Part shown: positions 47,196 through 55,121 of the stretch, one piece after another
Layout: each line of letters opens with the position of its first letter
Numbering within the stretch: position 1 is the first letter of the stretch
NCBI GenBank assembly: GCA_963807235.1
Contig: CAWEBF010000012.1
Location: 1 to 64,000, forward strand
DNA from: CAWEBF01 sp963807235
GTDB lineage: Bacteria > Acidobacteriota > Vicinamibacteria > Vicinamibacterales > UBA2999
Direction of reading: 5' to 3'
DNA: 64,000 nucleotides
The notes under the pieces: generated by a model
What the model was told of the DNA's origin: nothing
The model's database searches: none
The model's input: the letters and a program-made list of their open reading frames with translations, nothing else
Position numbers and translations under genes: made by a program

Positions 47196-49151
47196 ATGGC
47201 CCACCCCCAAACCTCCGACGCGCCGCGCGAGGCCGGGACTTTCAAGCCGTACGTCCCCGCGTCCCAGTCTCCGGCCGAATTCACGCTCAAGGCGATCGTG
47301 CTCGGCGTGCTCTTCGGGCTGCTGTTCGGCGCCTCCACGGTGTATCTCGGGTTGCGCGCCGGCCTCACCGTCAGCGCGTCCATCCCCATCGCGGTGCTGG
47401 CCATCTCGGCGCTGAAGCGGCTCGGCGGGTCCACCATTCTCGAGAACAACATCGTGCAGACGATCGGGTCGGCCGGCGAATCGCTGGCGGCCGGTGTTGT
47501 CTTCACCATTCCCGCGCTGATTTTTCTGGTGCCGCTCGGACCTGCGTACTTCAACTACGTCCAGATCACGGTGCTGGCGATCGCCGGGGGGCTCCTCGGC
47601 GTCCTGATGATGGTGCCGCTGCGGCGGGCCCTGATTGTGAAGGAACACGCCGTGCTGCCGTACCCGGAAGGGACGGCCTGCGCCGACGTGCTCATCGCGG
47701 GCGAGCGGGGCGGCGCGCTGGCGAGAACCGTGTTCATGGGCCTCGGCATCGGCGCGCTGTGGAAGGGCGCCTCCTGGATCGTCCAGATCTTCAGGACCAC
47801 TATCGGATACACGTTCGATCGCGCCAGTTTCTTCCCCAACGCCTCGATCAACCTCGATCTCTCGCCGGAGTATATGGGTGTGGGCTACGTGATCGGCCCC
47901 CGCATCGCCGGCGTGATGTTTGCCGGCGGCGTGCTCTCGTGGCTCGTCCTCCTGCCGCTCCTGTCGTATCTCGGCAATTACATGACCGTGCCGCTTCCGC
48001 CGGTCCCCGCCAGCGGGCTTCGGATCGACCAGATGAGCGCGGCGCAGCTCTGGAGCGCTTATATCCGGTACACGGGCGCTGGCGCCGTGCTGGCGGCCGG
48101 CTTGATCACGCTGGCGCGAACGGTGCCGACTATCGTCACATCGTTCCGCGAGAGCGTGAAGGACTTCGGGGCCGCCGGCGGGGCCCCCGCGGCCGCGCGG
48201 ACCGAGCGCGATATGCCGCTGACGGTCGTGATCGGTGGCTCGATCCTGCTGGCCATCTTCCTGGTCATCGCCCCCGGGGCCCCGACGCAAGGCAACGTGC
48301 TGTCCGCCATCCTCGTGGTGTTGTTCGGCTTCTTCTTCGTGACGGTTTCGTCCCGCATTACGGGCCTCATCGGCAACTCGTCGAACCCGATCTCGGGCAT
48401 GACGATCGCCACGCTGATTCTGACGTGCACGATCTTCGTCGGCGTCGGTTGGGTCGGCGACGACTATGCGCCGATTGCCCTCGGCGTCGGCGCGGTGGTC
48501 TGCATTGCCGCGGCGATTGCGGGCGCGACCTCGCAGGATCTCAAGACCGGCTTCATCGTCGGCGCGACGCCCATCTATCAGCAGATCGGCCTCATCATCG
48601 GAGTGGTGACCGCCGCGTTCGTCATCGGCGTCACCACGCTCTATCTGCACGACGTGATGACGATCGGATCCGAATCGCTGCCGGCGCCGCAGGCGACGCT
48701 GATGTCCACGATCATCCGCGGCCTGCTGAGTCAGAACCTGCCGTGGGGGCTCGTGCTCGTCGGCGTGTTCATTTCGGTCACGCTCGAGCTGTGCGGCATC
48801 CGGTCTCTCTCGTTCGCGGTGGGATCGTACCTGCCCATCGCGACCACGGCGCCCATCTTCGTCGGCGGTCTGGTGCGTTGGTGGGTCGAGCGCAAGACCG
48901 GCCAGCAGGACGAGTCGGAGATCAGCAGCGGAACGCTTTTCAGCTCCGGGCTGATCGCGGGCGGATCGCTGGCGGGCATCCTGTACGCGGCGCTCTTCGG
49001 CCAGAACCTGCTTCGCGCGGCCGACGAGGCCGAAACACTCGGGCTGGTTCCGTTCCTGCACGAAGGGACCGTGGGCATGGTGGCCGGCGGGCTGCTCTTC
49101 GCGGCCCTCGCCGTCATCGTCGCCCGCGCCGGGATGCGCAAAGTACAATGA
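47196..49151 (+). CDS. OPT-family oligopeptide/metal-chelate transporter
   Basis: A 651-residue membrane protein with about 14-16 helices. OPT traits: an N-terminal FTLKAIVLGVLFGLLFGAST, then GSTILENNIVQTIGSAGESL, IGNSSNPISGMTIATLIL, and CGIRSLSFAVGSYLPIATTA. Members import peptides or metal-bound siderophores by proton symport. A TACCAT box (47181-47186) ends nine bases before ATG 47196. The frame is intact and adjoins the next gene after four bases. Confidence 0.9.
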   Translation: MAHPQTSDAPREAGTFKPYVPASQSPAEFTLKAIVLGVLFGLLFGASTVYLGLRAGLTVSASIPIAVLAISALKRLGGSTILENNIVQTIGSAGESLAAGVVFTIPALIFLVPLGPAYFNYVQITVLAIAGGLLGVLMMVPLRRALIVKEHAVLPYPEGTACADVLIAGERGGALARTVFMGLGIGALWKGASWIVQIFRTTIGYTFDRASFFPNASINLDLSPEYMGVGYVIGPRIAGVMFAGGVLSWLVLLPLLSYLGNYMTVPLPPVPASGLRIDQMSAAQLWSAYIRYTGAGAVLAAGLITLARTVPTIVTSFRESVKDFGAAGGAPAAARTERDMPLTVVIGGSILLAIFLVIAPGAPTQGNVLSAILVVLFGFFFVTVSSRITGLIGNSSNPISGMTIATLILTCTIFVGVGWVGDDYAPIALGVGAVVCIAAAIAGATSQDLKTGFIVGATPIYQQIGLIIGVVTAAFVIGVTTLYLHDVMTIGSESLPAPQATLMSTIIRGLLSQNLPWGLVLVGVFISVTLELCGIRSLSFAVGSYLPIATTAPIFVGGLVRWWVERKTGQQDESEISSGTLFSSGLIAGGSLAGILYAALFGQNLLRAADEAETLGLVPFLHEGTVGMVAGGLLFAALAVIVARAGMRKVQ

Positions 49152-49154
49152 ATC

Positions 49155-50255
49155 GTGGTGCGCGCGGTTGCTCTCGCGCTGACGGTCCTGTGCGTCCCGG
49201 TGGCCGGCGACGCACAGGTGGGCGCGCGCCGGCTGACCACGATTGACGCGCTGCGACAGTTTCCCAGCTACTTCCACCTCCAGAACGTCCTGCTGCGCGG
49301 CGAGTTCGCCGAAGCGGATCGTCGCGTCGTGCTCAAGGCGGACGAGAACGAGATGGGCGTGCAGCTGGCCGACGGCGTGACCACGCTGACGGGGGGCGTG
49401 GAAGTGCGCGGGCAGTTGATTGACGTGGGGCGTCTGGAGCCCGGGGATCCCCGGGCCGGCTCCGCCGCGGAGGGACGCGATCCCTCGCGATGGCCCCGGC
49501 CAGGCGAAGAGATCTTGCTGCGCGTCACGGGAGTGACCGCCGCTCCGGCATCGACTGGCGGCGCCACCGTGCGCCTGCTCGCGCTGGAGCCCTGGCGGTT
49601 CACCGGACAGGCGGTGACGGTCACGGGAAACTTCCGCGGCCGGAACCTTTTCGGCGACCTCCCGGACGCACCCCGCAAGGGACGCTACGACTTCGTGATC
49701 AGGAACACCGAGGGGGCTGTGTGGGTCACCGGCGTCCGCCCTCGGGGTCGAGGCTTCGACCTCGACGTCGATCGCCGGCTCGACACCAACCAATGGGTCG
49801 AGGTGACCGGCACCGTGGTGCACGACCGCGGACTGGTGCTCATCGAGAGCACACGGATCGCCGCCGCCAAGGCGCCGACGGAAGCCCCAGCGGTCGCTGA
49901 GGCGGACGCGCTGGCCCCGCCACCGCCTCTTGAGATCGTGTTCTTCTCCCCAAGCGACGCCGAGATCGACGTCACACCGAGCGCGCCGGTGCGTGTCCAG
50001 TTCTCACGCGGGGTGCGCGAGGCTTCACTCACCGGCCGGGTGACAGCCGGCTACACCGGCGCGGAAGGGACGCCAGGCGCGAGTCTCGCGCTGAAAACGA
50101 CCTACGACGCCGCCAACCGTGCCGTCGAGATCAGGTTCGCCCAGCCGCTGGAGCCCTTTCGCACAGTCGTCGTCAGGCTCCTCGACGGTATCGTTGCGTT
50201 CGACGGCGGTCCGTTGAAGCCGTGGAGCCTTACGTTTTCCGTGGGAGCGCCTTGA
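49155..50255 (+). CDS. secreted Ig-like-domain protein of unknown function
   Basis: A 366-residue protein: signal peptide (AVALALTVLCVPVAGDAQ), an OB-fold-like middle (FHLQNVLLRGEFAEADRRVV, RFTGQAVTVTGNFRGRNLFG), and a C-terminal SbsA/Big_5-type Ig domain (IVFFSPSDAEIDVTPSAPVR, VQFSRGV). The GTG at 49155 or 49158 may be the start; a TACAAT box at 49144-49149, overlapping the OPT stop, fits a leaderless mRNA from 49158. No enzymatic motif. It probably follows the OPT gene as an accessory envelope protein (inference). Confidence 0.65.
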   Translation: MVRAVALALTVLCVPVAGDAQVGARRLTTIDALRQFPSYFHLQNVLLRGEFAEADRRVVLKADENEMGVQLADGVTTLTGGVEVRGQLIDVGRLEPGDPRAGSAAEGRDPSRWPRPGEEILLRVTGVTAAPASTGGATVRLLALEPWRFTGQAVTVTGNFRGRNLFGDLPDAPRKGRYDFVIRNTEGAVWVTGVRPRGRGFDLDVDRRLDTNQWVEVTGTVVHDRGLVLIESTRIAAAKAPTEAPAVAEADALAPPPPLEIVFFSPSDAEIDVTPSAPVRVQFSRGVREASLTGRVTAGYTGAEGTPGASLALKTTYDAANRAVEIRFAQPLEPFRTVVVRLLDGIVAFDGGPLKPWSLTFSVGAP

Positions 50256-50261
50256 CACGAG

Positions 50262-50299
50262 GCCTGGAGCCTGGAGCCTGGAGCCCGGAGCCTGGAGCC
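50262..50299. repeat. 7-base tandem repeat array 3
   Basis: Five heptamers GCCTGGA (fourth copy GCCCGGA) and a trailing GCC, between two converging genes. On the minus strand this reads GGCTCCA-like, the same GGCYNNR frame as the arrays at 5672 and 13009. Confidence 0.85.
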
Positions 50300-50301
50300 A
50301 A

Positions 50302-52242
50302 TCACGGCACCACACTAAATGCGAAACTCGTAGCGACGCCTCCCGCCAACTCGAGCTCGATCTCGTAGTCCCCCGCGGCCAGCGGGGCCAGCGTGACCTC
50401 GGCCACCACCCAGCGCAGGCCTTCGTCGTCGCGATCGGCCCTCGTTGTCGCGGCAACGGGCACCTGCAGCGGGCTGCCCGTCCGGTCCACCAGGCGTGCC
50501 TGGGGCGTGTCGTCGAGCCGTGTGGCGAATTCCAATCGCAACCGATCCTCACGGCGGAAGCGCGTGCTGGCGGTCTGGACGTGGCGTGGCCCGGTCGTCG
50601 GCCCCCTGCGCCAGACCAATGGTTCGCTCAGCGCTCGTGGTGCCCGGCCCAGGGCCACGCGCGCGGTGTCGGAGAGCGCGACGCTCTGATCGCCCTCCGG
50701 GTAGATGCGGACGCGGACGGCATAGTCCTCGTCGGGAATCTCTCCCTGCTCCGGCACGCGCAGCGCGAAGCTGTTCTCGGCAGCCGGCACGTCCAGCACC
50801 TTCGTGAACAGCTGTTTGCCGTCCCCCGCCATCACCGTCACCTCGGCCTTCACCGTGGCCGACCAGACCAGATCGCGTTTGAGGCGGGGGTCCAGTTCAG
50901 CCACAAGCCAGAAGGAACTGCCATCGGTGCTGGCCCACGCGGCCGTGCGGATTCTGAACGATGCGGGCAGCGACGGAGACGGCTCTGCCCCCGATGCCGC
51001 GCGGTCGCGCGCTCGCCGCGCCGCGCGGTCGCTCAACAGCTCGTCGGGCGTGGGGCCGCGATACCCCCGGCGCACCCGAAGCCGCACGTCGGGACGTGTC
51101 GTTCGCGCCGACAGTGCCCGGAAGCGACCATCGAGCTTCGTGTTGCTCGAGCGGTAGCGCACGAGATAGTAGGGCGCGCCCTCGGCCTGGAGCCGTCCGG
51201 CCAGTCCGCCCCGGTCCGTGGAAGCCACGATGGCGGCGCCGCCCGTGTTGTCGGCGAGAAAGCGCAGGCTGTCAATGGCGGCGTCGCTGACCGTGGCGCC
51301 GTTGCCGGCTGGGCCCCTCACCGATGCTGACACACCAAGCCCACTCGAGGTGACCGGGTAGAAGGTCACCAGCGAGCGATTCGCCGCCTCGGACATGTCG
51401 CGCAGCCGCTGGCTGTGGTCCAGCCGGCCCAGGACGCGGAGGTCCGCCTCGCACTCGACCCGCGACACGCCGCTCACGGCAGGCTGATCCGGCTGCCCGC
51501 CGCCGATTCGGCCGAACGGCGTGCTGACACCACCACTCGGCCTGCGTGGCTGGGCCAGCCCGCGGTTCTCGCCGAACAGCCGCCAGCCGTCGCTCACGAC
51601 GACCACCACGGTGCGTCCCAGGCCCATGCCGTCCAGGTGGGCCGCCAAGTCATCCAGGGCGTCGAGCGCGGTTTTTTCCCGGCGGCGCTCCTTCAGCTCC
51701 CGCGCGATCTCCGCACCCCCACGCACGCCGGCGAAACACGAGTCGTAGAGTGCCTCTTTGGGATCCTTCGCTTCGCCCGCATTGCGGCGCACCCACGACC
51801 ATTCAGGCTGCGACAGTGTGGACACGCCATCCGCCAGGGTCCCGAAGCTCAGCTCAGACGCCACGAGTTCCGGAGAGCTCAAAGCCACCTGGTCGCGCGG
51901 CGACAGTCCCTCTTCGAGCGCACGAGCGAGCGCGGCGCGCAAAGGTCGCGAGCTTTCGATGGACGAGTGCAAGGTGTCCACGAAGACCACAACCGACAGG
52001 CGGTCTTCGCCGACCCGCGGCTGTACGAGGTCGAAGCGATCGATCGACTGGGCCACCCCGTCTTCGAGCAGCTGGACGTCGCCGGGTGCGAGATCAGTGA
52101 CAGGCCGGCCGTCGAGCGTCGCGAACAGCTCGGTGCGAACCTGGTTGGGCGCGGAGCCCGGCTGGCCCGGGCCCTGCTGTGCACTGCCGACGGCTACGAC
52201 GGTGAAGAGCGCGCCGAGGACAGTGTTCGTACGACTGGGCAT
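50302..52242 (-). CDS. secreted VWA-domain protein, large
   Basis: 646 residues. A short signal peptide (TVLGALFTVVAVGSAQQ) leads to a beta domain (VRTELFATLDGRPVTDLAPG, DVQLLEDG), then a VWA-like domain with VVVFVDTLHSSIESSRPLRA (the metal site is DTLHS rather than DxSxS) and VVVVVSDGWRLFGENR. Long strand-rich and C-terminal Ig-like regions follow. It is related in plan to the shorter VWA protein at 6230. The altered metal site suggests it may not bind metal. Function unknown. Confidence 0.75.
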   Translation of the reverse strand: MPSRTNTVLGALFTVVAVGSAQQGPGQPGSAPNQVRTELFATLDGRPVTDLAPGDVQLLEDGVAQSIDRFDLVQPRVGEDRLSVVVFVDTLHSSIESSRPLRAALARALEEGLSPRDQVALSSPELVASELSFGTLADGVSTLSQPEWSWVRRNAGEAKDPKEALYDSCFAGVRGGAEIARELKERRREKTALDALDDLAAHLDGMGLGRTVVVVVSDGWRLFGENRGLAQPRRPSGGVSTPFGRIGGGQPDQPAVSGVSRVECEADLRVLGRLDHSQRLRDMSEAANRSLVTFYPVTSSGLGVSASVRGPAGNGATVSDAAIDSLRFLADNTGGAAIVASTDRGGLAGRLQAEGAPYYLVRYRSSNTKLDGRFRALSARTTRPDVRLRVRRGYRGPTPDELLSDRAARRARDRAASGAEPSPSLPASFRIRTAAWASTDGSSFWLVAELDPRLKRDLVWSATVKAEVTVMAGDGKQLFTKVLDVPAAENSFALRVPEQGEIPDEDYAVRVRIYPEGDQSVALSDTARVALGRAPRALSEPLVWRRGPTTGPRHVQTASTRFRREDRLRLEFATRLDDTPQARLVDRTGSPLQVPVAATTRADRDDEGLRWVVAEVTLAPLAAGDYEIELELAGGVATSFAFSVVP

Positions 52243-52275
52243 GCTGGTGCCCCGGGGGCAGGCGGCGTGGCGGTA

Positions 52276-52875
52276 TCAGTGTAGCGCAGGCGCCGGCTGC
52301 CGCCAGCGCCCAAGCCATCGGGACGCCAGCCGGAGGATCACCATCGAAAACGCCAGGATGCACGCCAGGACGACAAGTGCGACGGCCAGGGCCGCGAGCG
52401 GATAGGCCAGCGCCAGGTAGCCCAGGCCGAACGCGAACACGTCTTCGGCGAGGCTCAGGGCCCAGTTCGAGAACGGCTCGGGGCTGGTGTTGGCCACCGC
52501 ACGGGTGCTGGCCTTGGTCAGGTGGCTGCTGGCCGCCACGGCACCACCGATCAGGGCCGCGAGGCTGGCGGCGCCGGGACTGGCGTCGCCAAGCGACGTC
52601 ACCGCAATGAACGCGCCCCCGACGGGTCGAATCACGGTGTGGGCCAGGTCCCAGAGGGTGTCCACGTAAGGGATCTTGTCGGCGAAGAACTCCAGGACGT
52701 ACAGCACCACCGCCGCGCCAATCACGATGTCCGACGCAAAGGCGTCGTACTGCGGCGGCAGGTCCACCCATCCGAAGCGCACGGCCAGGCCGATGAGCGC
52801 CACGGTGGCATACACGTTCACGCCGGCGGCGAGCGCGAACGGAATGATGCGGCCAAGCGCGACGGCTAGTTCCAT
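52276..52875 (-). CDS. DUF4126 membrane protein
   Basis: A 199-residue protein with about six helices: ALGRIIPFALAAGVNVYATV, a conserved FFADKIPYVDTLWDLAHTVI loop and a GGAVAASSHLTKASTRAVAN segment, the hallmarks of DUF4126. Its start overlaps the plsC stop by 10 bases, so the pair is coupled. The role is unknown; the loop's charged residues inside the membrane suggest a channel or transport function (speculative). Confidence 0.85.
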   Translation of the reverse strand: MELAVALGRIIPFALAAGVNVYATVALIGLAVRFGWVDLPPQYDAFASDIVIGAAVVLYVLEFFADKIPYVDTLWDLAHTVIRPVGGAFIAVTSLGDASPGAASLAALIGGAVAASSHLTKASTRAVANTSPEPFSNWALSLAEDVFAFGLGYLALAYPLAALAVALVVLACILAFSMVILRLASRWLGRWRQPAPALH

Positions 52876-53600
52876 GTGGAGCCCTCCTGTAGCAGCCGCT
52901 CGACCTGGGCCCGGGCTTTCGCGATCAGGGCGTCGCGGTCGTCGAGCGTCAGGCCCGCCGTCGGGATGGGCTGGCCGACGCGGACGCTGACACGCACCGG
53001 CCGCACGATCGCGCTGCCCTTGCGCATGGCCGAGCGTCCGCCACTGATCGCCACCGGCACGATCGGCACCTGCGCCTGGATGGCCATGATGAAGCCGCCC
53101 TTCTTGAACGGCAGCAGGTCTCCGGTCCGGCTTCTCGTGCCCTCAGGGAAGATGAGAAACGAGTTGCCGGCGCGCAGCGAGGCCGATCCCTGTTCCAGCG
53201 AATCGAAGGACTGCCGCCGGTCCTTGCGGTCCACCGGCACGAACCCGCCGACGTCGAACACGGTGCCCATCAGAGGAAATTTGTGCAGTTCGGCCTTGTA
53301 GAGAATGTGCAGCTGCGGGTGAAGGGCCTGAAACAGGACGGCCGGGTCCACGTTGCTCTCGTGGTTCGAGCAGAACACCACCGGCAGCGACTGGGGTGGC
53401 CGGGGACCCGCCAGCCGGTAGCGGATGCCCGCCATACCCAGCGCCAAACCCACGCCGCCGTGTCCCAGCAAGTACGTCAATCGCTTGGAGCGGAACACCC
53501 CGCCGAACAGCACGGCCATGGGTGCCGCCACTGCTATATACGTGAGAATCGCGAGATAGGTTGCCGCCGACCGGAGGGCGGCCACGCTCGTACGCACCAC
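52866..53600 (-). CDS. plsC: 1-acyl-sn-glycerol-3-phosphate acyltransferase
   Basis: A 244-residue membrane-bound enzyme that adds the second acyl chain to lysophosphatidic acid in phospholipid synthesis. Motif I is CSNHESNVD (NHxxxxD), motif II region FVPVDRKDRRQSFDSLE, motif III FPEGTRSRTGDLLPFKKGG and motif IV PIVPVAISGG. One N-terminal membrane helix. GTG 53600 is the start. It overlaps the DUF4126 gene, and the CarD terminator lies just upstream. Confidence 0.92.
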   Translation of the reverse strand: MVRTSVAALRSAATYLAILTYIAVAAPMAVLFGGVFRSKRLTYLLGHGGVGLALGMAGIRYRLAGPRPPQSLPVVFCSNHESNVDPAVLFQALHPQLHILYKAELHKFPLMGTVFDVGGFVPVDRKDRRQSFDSLEQGSASLRAGNSFLIFPEGTRSRTGDLLPFKKGGFIMAIQAQVPIVPVAISGGRSAMRKGSAIVRPVRVSVRVGQPIPTAGLTLDDRDALIAKARAQVERLLQEGSTWN

Positions 53601-53623
53601 GCGGGAAGTTTCTCACGTACGTG

Positions 53624-53654
53624 AAAAGGCCCGGACGCTGGTGCATCCGGGCCT
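53624..53654 (-). terminator. rho-independent terminator of carD
   Basis: On the minus strand AGGCCCGGA (53654-53646) pairs with TCCGGGCCT (53635-53627) around a 10-base loop, followed by TTTT. It lies 25 bases past the carD stop. Confidence 0.75.
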
Positions 53655-53678
53655 CGGACTATCTTGGGTCGAGCGGTC

Positions 53679-54287
53679 CTACGACGCGCGCGCGGCAGCC
53701 CGCCGGGGAGCGAGCTGGATCGGTGGCGCCGCCGCCTTCACTGGCTTGGCGGTCTTGGCCTTGGCGGCCGTGGCACGCGCCAGCGTCCGCACCTTGGTCG
53801 AGAAGCACTTCTCCAGCGCCTCGTCGACGCGCTGTTCGATCTCCGGCGCCTTGGCGCGCATCACCTCGGAGACCTCGGACACGATCAGCGCCTTGGCGCG
53901 ATCCAGCATGCGCTTCTCGCGGAACGAGAGACTCTTCGACCGGCTCAGGAACGTCAGGCTCTTCAGGACGTCGGCCATGTCGTAGATCGAGCCCGTCCGC
54001 ATCTTGTCGGAGTTGTCCTTGAAGCGTCCTTTCCAGTTCTGATGGTTGTCGATCTTCCCGTCTCCGAGGAGCGAGAAGAGCCGGTTGACTTCGTCGTCGT
54101 CGATCGCACGGCGCAGGCCAACGTTGTCGACGTTGGCTACAGGCACCAGCACGGTCGTGTCGTTCGACACGATGCGCAGGTGGAAGAATCCACACGTAGT
54201 GCCAAGGATTGTCTTCTCTTCGATGCGTTCAACGATGCCGAGACCGTGATTCGGGTAGATGACCTTGTCGCCAAGAATAAATGCCAC
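53679..54287 (-). CDS. carD: CarD-family transcriptional regulator
   Basis: A 202-residue protein that binds the RNA polymerase beta subunit and stabilises open complexes, notably at rRNA promoters. The CarD_CdnL RNAP-interacting domain starts GDKVIYPNHGLGIVERIEE, followed by VPVANVDNVGLRRAIDDDEV and a helical DNA-binding domain (MADVLKSLTFLSRSKSLSFR). The last 40 residues are Ala/Lys-rich (AKAKTAKPVKAAAPPI), a basic tail. The GTG start at 54287 lies behind GAGGGG. It is a single-gene unit with its own promoter and terminator. Confidence 0.9.
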   Translation of the reverse strand: MAFILGDKVIYPNHGLGIVERIEEKTILGTTCGFFHLRIVSNDTTVLVPVANVDNVGLRRAIDDDEVNRLFSLLGDGKIDNHQNWKGRFKDNSDKMRTGSIYDMADVLKSLTFLSRSKSLSFREKRMLDRAKALIVSEVSEVMRAKAPEIEQRVDEALEKCFSTKVRTLARATAAKAKTAKPVKAAAPPIQLAPRRAAARAS

Positions 54288-54345
54288 GTTTCCCCTCGTC
54301 GCGTAGGTGGGACGGAGACCTGCTTGCGGGCGGAGCCGCACGCTA

Positions 54346-54374
54346 AGTATACGCCACGCGATTGGCCCGTGCAA
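54346..54374 (-). promoter_or_regulatory. sigma-70-like promoter of carD
   Basis: Minus strand TTGCAC (54374-54369), a 17-base spacer and TATACT (54351-54346). Predicted transcript start near 54339 gives a leader of about 52 bases, unusually long for this window. Confidence 0.7.
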
Positions 54375-54524
54375 CGAGAAACTCCCTAAAACGCCTGCAT
54401 TTTGGCGATTTTTGTCATCCGCCCTGTCTCAAAGGAGACACCCCTCGGGTCCCCCGGGGATTGCACGAAACGGGCTAACTTCGCGTCAGGCCTACACTTC
54501 CGTCGGAACCAACCGCCAGGGAGC

Positions 54525-54530
54525 TAGAAT
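54525..54530 (+). promoter_or_regulatory. -10 box for a leaderless transcript (secreted methyltransferase)
   Basis: TAGAAT ends six bases before GTG 54537. The 150 bases between carD's promoter and this box hold two small hairpins (54388-54415 and 54427-54442) and no gene. Confidence 0.5.
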
Positions 54531-54536
54531 TCCGGG

Positions 54537-55094
54537 GTGCGGACCGTCGCGGCCCTCGTAGCGGTGCTCGTGGTCGGTGTGGCCGCCCTGGCCGGGACCC
54601 AGACTCCGAGGAACGACCTGGCGCCGTTCGTGGCCACGCCCGAGGACGTCGTGGAGCGTATGCTCGAGCTGGCCAAGGTCGGCCGCGACGACATCGTCTA
54701 CGACCTGGGGTGCGGTGACGGGCGGATCGTGATTGCCGCGGCGAAGAAGTTCGGCGCGCGGGGTGTGGGCATCGACATCGACGCCAACCTCATCAATCAG
54801 GCTGAAGCCAGGGCAAAGGCTGAAGGGGTGGCAGGCCGGGTCCGGTTCGAGGTTGGGGACGTCATGGCGGCCAACGTGTCGCGGGCGAGTGTCGTCACCC
54901 TCTACTTGCTGTCGGCCTCCAACGTTCGGCTGAGGCCGCTGCTCACGAAGCAGTTGAAGAAGGGCGCACGCATCGTCTCGCACAGCTTCCCGATGGGCGA
55001 TTGGGAGCCGGAAGTGGTCGATACCTTCCGCGATCGGGCGGGCACCTCGCGCACGCTGTATCTGTGGACGGCCGACGGCCGCGTCCGGCCGTAG
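54537..55094 (+). CDS. class I SAM-dependent methyltransferase with signal peptide
   Basis: A 185-residue protein. The N terminus (VAALVAVLVVGVAALAGTQT) is a classic export signal or anchor, yet the rest is a Rossmann methyltransferase: motif I IVYDLGCGDGRIVIAAAKK, GVGIDIDANLINQAEARA (acidic pocket), and a terminal LYLWTADGRVRP. SAM is not expected in the periplasm, so the segment may be a membrane anchor with the enzyme cytoplasmic (inference). Substrate unknown. GTG 54537 start; recQ begins 27 bases after its stop. Confidence 0.75.
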   Translation: MRTVAALVAVLVVGVAALAGTQTPRNDLAPFVATPEDVVERMLELAKVGRDDIVYDLGCGDGRIVIAAAKKFGARGVGIDIDANLINQAEARAKAEGVAGRVRFEVGDVMAANVSRASVVTLYLLSASNVRLRPLLTKQLKKGARIVSHSFPMGDWEPEVVDTFRDRAGTSRTLYLWTADGRVRP

Positions 55095-55121
55095 AATCGA
55101 GGAGGCACTCCCAACTCCCTC

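Noticed and set aside
46503..49823. 1106-residue open frame on the minus strand covering rex and the reverse of the OPT gene
   Set aside because: Only the last part is rex. The rest is the reverse frame of OPT, with low-complexity Arg/Asp/His-rich residues and no domain.
54388..54442. Terminator between carD and the methyltransferase gene
   Set aside because: The CGCC/GGCG stem before TTTTT is only four pairs, the second hairpin (TGTCTC/GAGACA) has no U tract, and no plus-strand gene ends here.
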